Shown here piece by piece: positions 55,501-64,000 of a DNA stretch of 64,000 nt; the first letter of the stretch is position 1; each line of letters starts with the position of its first letter. This DNA is from Diospyros lotus (Eukaryota; Streptophyta; Magnoliopsida; Ericales; Ebenaceae): positions 13,599,030 to 13,663,029 of the forward strand of contig NC_068346.1 of the NCBI RefSeq assembly GCF_014633365.1. The letters are read 5' to 3'. The notes below the pieces were generated by a model that was given only the letters and a program-made list of their open reading frames with translations, was not told the DNA's origin and ran no database searches. The position numbers and the translations under genes were made by a program.

Positions 55501-57629
55501 GTAAATGCTTGTTGCCAAAAGAAAATTTAGGCTAATTCTATCAAGAAGCACTAGTTTTTACACAGTTCTTATGTTTCCAAATTAGCTCCTCAGTTGCTTC
55601 CAGATTCTAAGTGACTTGTTAATACAGGAATTTTCTCTAATGGCCATCATCGAGCCACATTTTCAATTATGTATTTGTCAATTATTAGATAAGCCAACCC
55701 TAATACTTTGATTGTGTCTGTTACATATTTTAAGTTCTCTTTAGGTGAATCTGAATGATGCGCAGAAATTCTACTTTCCTGAAACTGTAAAAATTTATGG
55801 AGAAAAAACATGGAGTATTTGCGATGAAGAGCATTTAGTTTCTTTTCTTTGTAAATTTCTGACCAGTTCTAGGAAACTGTCTAACAGGCTATTGAGAATA
55901 AGAGGTTGTTTATACTTGACTACCATGACCTACTTTTGCCATTTATTGAGAAGATGAACTCCTTGCCTGGGAGAAAAGCTTATGCCTCAAGGACAATTTT
56001 CTTCTACACCCCTACTGGTTTCTTAAGGCCAATTGTCATAGAGCTTTCACTTCCTCCAATACCTTCTTCAAGCAACAAGCGCATTTACACTCATGGACAT
56101 GATGCTACAACTCATTGGATTTGGAAGCTAGCCAAAGCTCATGTTTGTTCCAATGATGCTGGAATCCACCAACTAGTGAACCACTGGTGAGTTATAGATT
56201 TTAATTTCTACCAGTGTTTTCACTTTTTAAGTTCTGACTAAATACAAAAGACAACAATCTTTGACAATTAAAACTCGACAATAATTGTTACACAAAATCA
56301 CCTTATGTTAACCAAGTTGTTGAGGTTTTTATTTGATTTAGTAACACATGACAGAAAGTGATGCGAAGCTGATCTCTGGGTATCTCATCAAAGACTGGGA
56401 GGTTGTTTTATTCACTGCAATCAACTAAATACTTGCACGTTCTAGTTATAGTGATTTGGAATTATTTTTTTCAGGTTGAGGACTCATGCTTGCATGGAAC
56501 CTTACATACTTGCCACGCATAGGCAGCTTAGCTCAATGCACCCAGTTTACAAGTTGCTCCATCCCCATATGCGCTACACGCTAGAAATCAATGCACTTGC
56601 AAGACAAAGTTTAATCAATGGAGGAGGAATAATTGAGGCTTGTTTTAGCCCAGGAAAGTATTCCATGGAGATAAGCTCTGCAGCCTACAAGAGTATGTGG
56701 CGATTCGATATGGAGGCACTACCAGCAGATTTACTTCGGAGGTTAGGCTTCTCACTGCATTTCAAATGCCCCAAAATCAATTTTTCTCTATGCCTAGTCT
56801 GCTTCCTTGTCATTTAACATTCACACTTTTATATGAAATCATTGAAATTTAGTTGCTAGTAATGAATTTCAGGGGTATGGCCGTTGAGGATCCTACGATG
56901 CCCTGTGGTGTGAAACTTGTGATCGAAGACTACCCCTATGCATCCGATGGACTCCTCATATGGTCTGCTATTGAAGAACTGGTGGAATCCTACGTCGCAT
57001 ACTATTTTTCTGGGCCTAACTCAGTCACATCTGACACCGAGCTCCAAGCGTGGTGGAAAGAGATCAAAGACAAGGGCCACTACGACAAAAGGGGCGAGTC
57101 TTGGTGGCCTAAACTCAACACCGCCGAGGACTTATCCAGCATCCTGACCACAATGATCTGGATCGCTTCAGGCCAGCACGCAGCCATAAACTTCGGGCAG
57201 TACCCCTTTGGCGGGTACGTGCCTAACCGCCCCACACTCATGAGGAAACTGATCCCTCAAGAAGGCAATGAGTACGAGAAGCTGATCCACAATCCGCAGT
57301 ATACGTTTCTGTCTTCTTTGCCAACTCAACTTCAGGCCACCAAAGTAATGGCTGTCCAGGACACACTCTCGACTCACTCTGCAGATAAAGAGTATCTGAA
57401 CGTGTTGCACCATCTTCAGAGCCACCTGATCAGTGATCATGAAGTTGCAGAGATGTTCAAGAAGTTTGGGGCCAAGTTGGAGGAGTTAGAGAAGACGATA
57501 AATGGGAGAAATAAGGATGCCAGGCTGAAGAATCGTAATGGTGCTGGGGTTCCTCCATATGAGCTGCTTCTTCCGTCTTCAGGTCCAGGGGTCACTGGTC
57601 GAGGTATTCCCAATAGCATCTCTATTTGA
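52194..57629 (+). CDS. 13-lipoxygenase, chloroplast type, complete, 9 exons
   Basis: Linoleate 13S-lipoxygenase: adds O2 to linolenic or linoleic acid at C13, feeding jasmonate and green-leaf-volatile synthesis in plastids. CDS: 52194-52578, 53811-54088, 54191-54428, 54519-54851, 55051-55136, 55240-55347, 55888-56186, 56475-56741, 56873-57629. All introns are GT-AG and the frame is open for 916 residues, normal for plastid lipoxygenases. Residues 1 to about 60 are Ser/Thr/Ala/Arg-rich, like a transit peptide. A PLAT/beta-barrel domain (about 90-240) is followed by the catalytic domain. Iron ligands are His575, His580, His767, Asn771 and the C-terminal Ile916. Cys632-Phe633 is the pair seen in type 2 13-lipoxygenases, and Ala618 at the stereo-control (Coffa) position fits S products. 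The first ATG was chosen because it starts the transit-like segment. The family member cannot be fixed further. Confidence 0.96.
52579..53810 (+). other. lipoxygenase intron 1, 1.23 kb
   Basis: AT-rich. Contains an ATT-repeat microsatellite (about 52875-52911) and a T run (53757-53776) before the acceptor. No coding or mobile element recognised. Confidence 0.65.
53811..54088 (+). CDS. lipoxygenase exon 2
   Basis: PLAT domain core, including [20 protein letters not shown] and [10 protein letters not shown]. Acceptor TGCAG at 53810, donor GTGAG at 54089. Confidence 0.96.
54191..54428 (+). CDS. lipoxygenase exon 3
   Basis: Start of the catalytic domain: [19 protein letters not shown], the [16 protein letters not shown] block and [14 protein letters not shown], all standard in plant lipoxygenases. 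Confidence 0.96.
54519..54851 (+). CDS. lipoxygenase exon 4
   Basis: Includes [20 protein letters not shown] and a helix-rich stretch to Pro-Ala-Ile-Ile-Arg. The last codon is split A|GG. Confidence 0.95.
55051..55136 (+). CDS. lipoxygenase exon 5
   Basis: [20 protein letters not shown] to Ile-Glu-Leu-Leu-Arg, the conserved W-x-x-D-x-E-F-x-R-Q block. Confidence 0.96.
55166..55191. repeat. poly-C tract in lipoxygenase intron 5
   Basis: 26 consecutive C residues within a 103-bp intron, between the donor and the A-rich sequence before exon 6. Confidence 0.9.
55240..55347 (+). CDS. lipoxygenase exon 6
   Basis: 36 codons: [20 protein letters not shown] to Gly-Met-Ser-Leu-Glu-Glu. Acceptor TGCAG at 55239, donor GT at 55348. 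Confidence 0.95.
55888..56186 (+). CDS. lipoxygenase exon 7
   Basis: Starts [20 protein letters not shown] and ends in the iron-site helix (HQLVNHW), with the Trp codon split TG|G. It contains the first iron ligand, His575. Confidence 0.96.
56475..56741 (+). CDS. lipoxygenase exon 8, iron-binding motif
   Basis: Completes the His-X4-His-X4-His-X17-His-X8-His signature begun in exon 7. Contains iron ligand His580, Ala618 and Cys632-Phe633, then [20 protein letters not shown]. Confidence 0.97.
56873..57629 (+). CDS. lipoxygenase exon 9
   Basis: C-terminal third: iron ligands His767 and Asn771 in [15 protein letters not shown], and the C-terminal [10 protein letters not shown] whose Ile carboxylate binds iron. 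Stop TGA at 57627. Confidence 0.97.
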
Positions 57630-57787
57630 GATATGTATATGTATATATGTAAGTGTGTCTGTCTGTCTTGACTTGACTTCAACCTTCTTTTTTTTATTTT
57701 TGTGTGTAGAGAAACAGATTTTGTATTTCGTATAGTAGGTTGATGAATGATAAGTGGTTGGAATGAGTAGCATGATTGTTTTTCCTA

Positions 57788-57793
57788 AATAAA
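57788..57793 (+). other. candidate lipoxygenase polyadenylation signal
   Basis: AATAAA 159 bases after the stop codon. Confidence 0.5.
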
Positions 57794-57799
57794 ATTCGT

Positions 57800-58680
57800 T
57801 CATCGCCAAATGAGATAGTCGAATGGTTGCACGTTAGTCTATACCTTCCCATCTATCCCTACCAAGTAAGACTCCTTGCTAAGCTTTTATTGATAGCACC
57901 ATAGGCATCCATTTTGTTGAACTTGTGGTTTATATAATTAGGGTATCACCAAGACACATAAGATAGAGAGACTATTTAAGATGCTTGGAAAAAATTTCTC
58001 GAAAAACCAATTCAATTGTATTATTTAGGCAACTATGTTGGTGGACTATTTAGTCTCCCTTTTTTGTCATTGAAAAGGAAAAATTCAGGTGACTTAAGGG
58101 CATACAATCATAGTGTACTAATTCTTGTATAGCAAAGGTCAATACACTCACCATTTAAGACATTCAATAAAACTAGACTTTTTAATGAGTTGGGTTTCGC
58201 TTAAATCCAAATCAGACTAACCCATTAAATCAACTCCATTTTAAAGATTTGACTACCATCTAATCCACTTTTTAATGTGGTTCAAATCTAAAATGGGTCA
58301 TTTCTTCTTAGTACGTACCGCATTTGAATTTGGTAACCCTTCATTAGATGAAGTAATCTCTTTTTTGCTCATGGCCTTCTTCAAATATGCCACTACCATC
58401 ATCGGTTGAAAATAAGGGAGAGCCTTGCCAAATTTGCACTGAATTTGCCACAGCTAGAAAACACAATGAAGTAGCCCTGTCGCTGTACAACTCCTCTCTC
58501 TCTCCCCCCTCCCAAGCATTGCCCATTATTGAACAAAACCAATCTCTCACACCCCCCCCCCCCCCCCCCCCCCCCAACTGGCGCCTCACATCTGAATGTG
58601 GATAGATTGCTCAATTTGATCTTGGCGAGATTAAAGCCCACTTTTGGAGTTTTGTTGTTGTTGCTCCACTTTTAATGACA
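57800..58680. other. intergenic sequence with poly-C tract
   Basis: No gene seen. A run of 24 C residues lies at 58552-58575. A stretch at 58590-58626 resembles 60310-60346, near the start of the LTR described there. Confidence 0.55.
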
Positions 58681-59222
58681 ACTTGAAGTGTCCAATAGTG
58701 TTGAAGTTGGACAACAATAGAAATTTCATATTTTTGTCCTCCAAGGAATCTAGCAATTGTTTGCTAATCGGGTTCCATAATATCACACTTCATCATCAAT
58801 TCTTCAAATTCAGCAACATATTCTTCAACAGTCAAATTTCATTGTCGAAAGTTATGGAATTTGATGGAGACATCTTGGTGATAATGATCTGGCAAGCATT
58901 TTCTCTTCAATTCTTTATGTATCTTCTCCCATGTTGTGATCTTGCTACGTCCCTCACGTTCTGGTTGGCATTTTAGGTTCTCGCACCAAAATGAAGCATT
59001 CTTCTTGAGTTTAATGGCTACTAATTTGACCTTGCTCATGAACTTCTTTGTAATTGAATACCTGTTCTACAGTATGCATCTATTGAATGAACTCATCCTG
59101 TTGCATCCTTCCTTCAAAGTCTGGGATATCAACTATGATTCCCGGATCTTTGTTTCTTTCTTTGGTCTGACGTGCACAAAGTCATGGTTGAACTTCTCGG
59201 GGCCGGAAGCCATATATGCGAT
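58680..59222 (-). pseudogene. gag fragment of a Ty3/gypsy element
   Basis: Read leftwards: IPDFEGRMQQDEFIQ (about 59125), KLVAIKLKKNASFW (about 59020), a TWEKIHKELKRKCLPDHYHQ stretch (about 58930) and TVEEYVAEFEELMMKCD (about 58820). These are successive blocks of the retrotransposon gag (PF03732-like) domain. Stops interrupt it and pol is absent. Confidence 0.82.
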
Positions 59223-59234
59223 AGTATAAGACCT

Positions 59235-59985
59235 CCAAAATTAGAAGGTCGCTAATTTAAAATTTTGTAATATATATGTATATATATATATTTTATTTTT
59301 TTAATAATAAATATTTTATTAAAAATTTAAATACAAGACACTATAAATATTTTTAACTTCCCTTCTCCATTTTTCAATTTTTTACCGTTGTTGCATATTG
59401 TTCCCAAATCCCATAATCCCAATATCCCATAAAACCCACTTTCCCTTCCCAATTTTTCCCTCTTCCCATAAAACATTATCTATTAAACATGATTTATTAA
59501 ATAAACTTGATTATAGAGATTTAATAAATAATTTTGTATCTCAAAAGACAAGAAAATTTGATTTTATATAAAGGTAAATATAGTTCAACACATATTTGTA
59601 GAATGAAAAGTTGCTTATTATTGGTGAATTTTATCTTTTTAATGCTATTAGTTTAATGTTTTGTTTTGTTTCTTTCTATAAGAGAATAAAAAATGTATAG
59701 TTTTTTACTCGCAATAATCTTCTTAGAGTTTCAAGAAAAATTAGTTTTATTTTTTTATTTTTTTTGTTTATTGTAGTAAGTTGTTTAATTTTTTTTATTA
59801 TCTCTGAGACATTATATTTTAGTTAAAAAATTATTATCATTAAGAGATTATTATATTTTGTAGTTGATTGAATTTTAATTTTTTTTCTTTTTTTATTTAA
59901 TAAAATGATGAAATGCTTGTGCAAAAAGGTGTATTATTTATTTTTTTATAAAAAAAATTAACACTCTTAAGAAGGCATCGACAAA
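59235..59985. other. AT-rich insert within the gypsy remnant
   Basis: Very AT-rich, non-coding. The gag fragment to its left and possible gag/leader sequence to its right (about 59995-60290) suggest it was inserted. ATAAGACC occurs at both borders (about 59226 and 59996) and may be an 8-bp target duplication. Confidence 0.4.
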
Positions 59986-60287
59986 TCTTTTAGCATAAGA
60001 CCCCCAACTTCATTGGGCCAGATCTAGAACTTCTTGGTTAGATGAATCACTCTTATCATGATGGAAGGGGTTGATCTCCTCTTTTATGGCTTTATCAAGT
60101 AGCTCTTCATCTAATTCATTGTTATAATTCTCACATTGTCCATATTGTTCAAGATAATGTTGAAGTCGTTCAATCTCACATCATGTCTTCGAGAACTACA
60201 TCATGAATAAGACATTTTTGGTTGTTGTCGTTTCTTCATGGAGACATCTTTAATACATAGGTTTAATACACTAGGATTTGCAATCTT

Positions 60288-60637
60288 GCTCTGATAATAA
60301 TTTGACACCAGAACATGGATGGGTTACTCAATCTAATCTTGGCGCTATGAATGAACAAAGTTGATGTAGATGAACAGCCAAATTACCACCTTGGTAGGCC
60401 ACACGAAGGATATAGTTACACTCTTATTCGTAGGAATCTACCAAAAGGAAAAAGATCAAATAAGAGAAATCTTTCTTTAAAGAAGACTTATTATTTCATT
60501 TAAATTGATCGATAAAATTACATAATATCCCTATTTATAGAAGGAATCCTAAACTAAAAAAGACAATAATTCTAATAGGCACAATAATCCTAAATTGTAT
60601 CATTGCCCACCTTAGTTGTGGGATGGTAATGGTGTTA
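60288..60637 (-). repeat. LTR and damaged primer site of the gypsy gag remnant
   Basis: GCTCTGATA (60288-60296) is a shortened primer-site complement. From TGACACCA at 60303 runs an LTR-like stretch with a TATAAATAG box on the minus strand (about 60533). It ends near TGGTGTTA (60637), an imperfect inverse of its start. Its position upstream of the antisense gag fits a 5' LTR. Confidence 0.5.
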
Positions 60638-60884
60638 TAATATCGAAGAAATTCAAAAAAAAAAAGAAGAAGTGAGCTTAATCTTTGGAAAAAAAGAGAC
60701 ATCTTCTATCATTCATTTTCAATAATATATACAGGACACATTTAAGTGCTTTACTATTCATTTAATACCAAACTCAATTAACACATCCTAACCTTACCAA
60801 GACAACATTCCTTAAAAAAGGGGTCTCCATTACTTTATAGCTAAACTTTTGACTTAATAAAAACAACTTTATAACAAAGCATAC

Positions 60885-61060
60885 ACCTAACTATTGCTAG
60901 TTAGAGGCCATAAAGGAACCAACCCTAACTACTACTATTCTCGCTCTCCAAAATTGCAATTGCCACTAATAGAGTCCCTTTATACTTTTTCGTACAACTG
61001 CATTCCATCAAGATTGATGACTAGTCGATAACACGTAAATTCATGTTTCGATGACTTAAA
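60885..61060 (-). pseudogene. Mutator-like transposase fragment
   Basis: On the minus strand, Val-Ile-Asn-Leu-Asp-Gly-Met-Gln-Leu-Tyr followed after a frameshift by Lys-Tyr-Lys-Gly-Thr-Leu-Leu-Val-Ala-Ile-Ala, then Glu-Ser-Glu-Asn. This is the pattern around the first catalytic Asp of plant MULE transposases (DGTHLxGKYKGTLL). It is short and broken, and no terminal repeats were found. Confidence 0.5.
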
Positions 61061-61429
61061 TGTCCAAACAACAAGAGAAATCATGAATGTTAGGGTCCAA
61101 AGTGGGAAATATGTGCACTTCCCACATTAACTTAGGACTGGCCCTTCTCATAGCTAAAAGGAAAGGTTGTAACAAATTGTATAACTCCTCTCAGCTACCA
61201 TATATAATGTCTACAACCTTTTGCTTCTCTTCCCAAACTTTCATGTAAGAGACTCAATATTGGTATAACTATACAATATGTTGCTGCAAAGTTTAGACGT
61301 GTACATTCATTTCCCTCGATCAAACCCTTAATTGCATGTGTTATAAAAGTTACATCCAATTGCTTATGATCTTTGTTAAGTGTGGTGACTTGAGAATTTA
61401 TTCACACATTTATTAGTTATAATTGAATA

Positions 61430-61740
61430 ATGTTTTAAGTATTTTATATGTATTTTATCTATAATTATTTAGCATTTTGAGTTTCTTTTATATATATTTA
61501 ATTTTTAGTATTTTTTATTATTTTACATGAATGTTACTTTGTGTTTGGGTTAAAACAAAATAAAAATAAAAATAAAAAAGATATTATAAAGTTAATATTA
61601 GAAATTAATATTATAATATAAATAAAAAATAAATATTATAAATGATTATAATTAATAGTATATTAAATATTAATTATTATATTATATATTATATTATTTA
61701 TATATATTATATATTATAGTGTGTGTATATATTAAATATT
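61430..61740. other. extremely AT-rich stretch
   Basis: Almost pure A/T with TATATT and AATATTA repeats. No gene content. It could be a degenerate microsatellite. Confidence 0.7.
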
Positions 61741-61786
61741 TTATGCCGTTCCATTGGTGAATATTTTATGCCGTTCCGTTGCCTTT

Positions 61787-61839
61787 TTCACCCTCACAGG
61801 AATTGTGAGGGTGAAGTTCACCCCGTTAAAGGGGTGAAC
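61787..61839. repeat. two adjacent hairpins
   Basis: 61787-61815: TTCACCCTCAC and GTGAGGGTGAA pair perfectly (11 bp) around AGGAATT. 61816-61839: GTTCACCCC and GGGGTGAAC pair perfectly (9 bp) around GTTAAA. They abut and share the core TTCACCC. A direct repeat (GCCGTTCC, 61745 and 61770) lies just upstream. Confidence 0.88.
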
Positions 61840-62339
61840 AAAATCGCACTCAAGTTGGACTTAGGGAAGCATAGCCATATATGTTATATATTATTTTATT
61901 AAATTAAGGGGTGTGAATGTGAAGTCTTAGGGCTCTGGTTGAAGTTCATATATATATATATATATAATAAATAAGGAGGGATTTGGCAGAACTTGGGGAG
62001 ACGGCGGAAACGGAAGGAACAAAAGGAAGCGGCTATTGGAGGATTTGAAGATTTAGCAGGGACTTTGGATGCGCAAGGACTTGGGCGGCAGAACAATGAA
62101 GCAGTGATGGAACTTAAAGGCTGCGCAAGCAAGGGACGCACGCAATCGTAGCCAGTGACACAGCGGATGCAGGCGGCAGAAGCTCCGGCACCCAGATCTG
62201 TTCCAGATCTGGGCATAGGAAATTTGTTTCTTCTTCTTTCATATTTAATTAATTCTCCTATGTTCCTAATGTCATTTTGGATTTTAATTAATTTTGTCAT
62301 GAACTAATTTATTAAACTAAGGCCATGTATTGGCCAAAA

Positions 62340-64000
62340 CTATGATGATGCATTTTTCATAAATTTATGTGATTGAATAAATTGTGTTATGTTGAGTTGT
62401 GTGGTATGGGATTTAATGTGTGTGAATAATTGACTACTATTTACATGATTTGATGCCTAATCTTGAGACCAAAATGAGATAGTTTAGGGATTGCATCGTA
62501 GGTACCATACACTATAAAGTAAAATCGACTAGAAATAGAATTCGGTTTCTTTGTGCGGCTTTTAGCGATATGCTAGGAATTTCACAAATTGTAATGCGTT
62601 TTCATTTAATTAAACTTTCATAGAAATATAAGAAGTTATTAAATGAGAATAGACTCGTTATAACCTATAAATAGGGTAACAAATGCATTAGGAGATTTCG
62701 CTGTCGCATACTCAATTTATCAATTCATTCGCATGAAAATATACGATTTGCATTGCATAGTTAGGTTCATAATGTGTCTTAGTTATTAAAATCCATTAAT
62801 TTCTTTGATTCAAGTTTCCTTCGAAAATTAATTTTATTTTATTAATCTAATTAATTTATTATTTTTCCTGTTCTTTATTAAATCTAAAATTTTTATTATC
62901 TAAATAATAAAGAAAATTTATAAATTTGGTATTTGAAATCTTTTCTCGTGAGAACGATATTCTTACTTACTATTATATTACTTGTTCGACCCGTACACTT
63001 GCGGTATATTTTAGGGTGATCACGTGGCATTATAACAATTGTGAGGGCTACCAACCTAGCTAATAACCCATGTGTTGTGCTTCTTTACAAATTTTCCTCG
63101 TTACCTCCATGGGTAACTATCGGACAATTTACACTTAACATACTATAATTTAGTAATGGAACATATGACGACATATGCACAACGACCATGAATTGACAAG
63201 TATTTCCACTCGGACGAGTTCGCGTGTTTGGAATACGTAGCACCATATTAGTCCATACTATCTCATCAACCCAATAAGCATTTAGGAATTCTAGTGTTGG
63301 GGCTAGGACACATCAAACAAACACATCGCCAATATCTACATCAACACCATTTGATCCTTTATTGAGTCCATTCCCATCATCTAATTGACCATCAACATCA
63401 CAATCCTTTTTTGTTGCGTGTGCTGCCTTAGTTACATCTATGTCATCTTTGTCTTTGTCATTGGTTTCATCAAATTCATCCTGATTGAGGGGTACAGCTC
63501 CTTAACCCACCACATCAGGTACTTCTTCCTGTTGCACTATTCTCTCAACCACGTAGTAATTTTTGTCAAAGTTATTACATGGTCTGCTAGGCTCCTAGTG
63601 ATATATGAAAGGTGAAACCAACCTAACATTCTTTATTAGAGACCACAAATTGGATGGTTCATGTATCCTTAGGTTGTCCATTCTATCCCAGAGATTGTCT
63701 GTATAACACCCCACTTTCTCGAGTGTTTATAACTTAAGAAATTTTGGCTATTTTTTTTTTTAAATAACTCATCATGATATAACTCCAAAATTTTTCTACT
63801 ACCTGTCTATCATTAGCTTACTTATACACTATATATGCTAGGCTAGGTATTCATCAAAAATGGAAGCAAGAATCGAACCTAAACATACATCGAGACATAA
63901 CAACATTACATGACCATTCCTTAAACATCCTCAATATTACAAATTGATTCGCCGATGAAACATAAGTTCATATCATGATAGAAAATATAACATGACTGAT
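62340..64000. other. non-coding AT-rich region, possible retroelement leader
   Basis: No convincing coding region. 62930-63015 contains a GAACGATA...CGACCCGTACACTTGCGG arrangement of a kind found in leaders of Athila/Tat-type plant elements, so this may be a relic of one. That comparison is from memory and not searched. Nothing else recognised up to the window end. Confidence 0.35.

Noticed and set aside
55745..55957. Open frame in lipoxygenase intron 6 that could extend exon 7
   Set aside because: The conserved exon starts at 55888 after a CTAACAG acceptor in another frame; the upstream frame has no lipoxygenase-like residues.
58344..58641. Overlapping poly-Gly and poly-Pro open frames
   Set aside because: Products of the C tract at 58552-58575 read on both strands.
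61899..62300. 133-codon minus-strand open frame
   Set aside because: No start context or domain; composition follows a GC-rich patch and an AT microsatellite in intergenic DNA.
63385..63615. 76-codon hydrophobic open frame
   Set aside because: Low-complexity Ile/Phe/Val string in AT-rich DNA; not distinguishable from chance.

Overview
The window is nuclear DNA of a flowering plant, most likely a eudicot. Two host genes are recognisable, both on the plus strand and both split into many exons with plant splice sites: a urease gene (16 exons in the window, 8458 to 50863) and a 13-lipoxygenase gene (9 exons, 52194 to 57629). Most of the rest is LTR-retrotransposon sequence with tRNA-iMet primer-binding sites. 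I cannot name the species.

Layout. 1-6185: a decayed sense Ty3/gypsy element (A), cut by the left window edge and carrying a hAT-type MITE in its gag. 6186-7767: an antisense Ty1/copia fragment (C4) that A interrupts. 8458-14406: urease exons 1-8 of the window. 14407-21672: an intron with an LTR relic, a solo LTR (15447-15860) and a full-length antisense copia (C1, 16171-21417). 21673-23298: exons 9-12. 23299-28583: an intron with a deleted antisense gypsy (B). 28584-29916: exons 13-14. 29917-50485: a 20.6 kb intron with an antisense copia (C2) containing a younger antisense copia (C3), fused to a sense gypsy (D) containing an antisense gypsy (E), then a probable antisense LTR with an array of small hairpins. 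50486-50863: the last two urease exons, joined by a GC-AG intron. 52194-57629: lipoxygenase. 57630-64000: AT-rich intergenic DNA with relics of a gypsy gag, an LTR and a Mutator-like transposase.

Function. Urease is the cytosolic nickel enzyme that hydrolyses urea during nitrogen recycling. All its visible metal-ligand codons are present and the reading frame is open across all 16 exons, so the gene looks functional although it spans more than 42 kb. Its first roughly 68 codons lie left of the window. The lipoxygenase has all five iron ligands, a transit-peptide-like N-terminus and the Cys-Phe pair typical of chloroplast 13-lipoxygenases, which make 13-hydroperoxides for jasmonate and green-leaf-volatile synthesis. 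The two genes have no known metabolic link; I read them as neighbours only.

I found no unknown protein system. The most unusual signals are the array of eight 17-nt mini-hairpins with co-varying arms (48639-48827), the GC-AG urease intron, the inverted LTR/primer-site segment in gypsy E, and the strong antisense bias of retroelements inside the urease introns.
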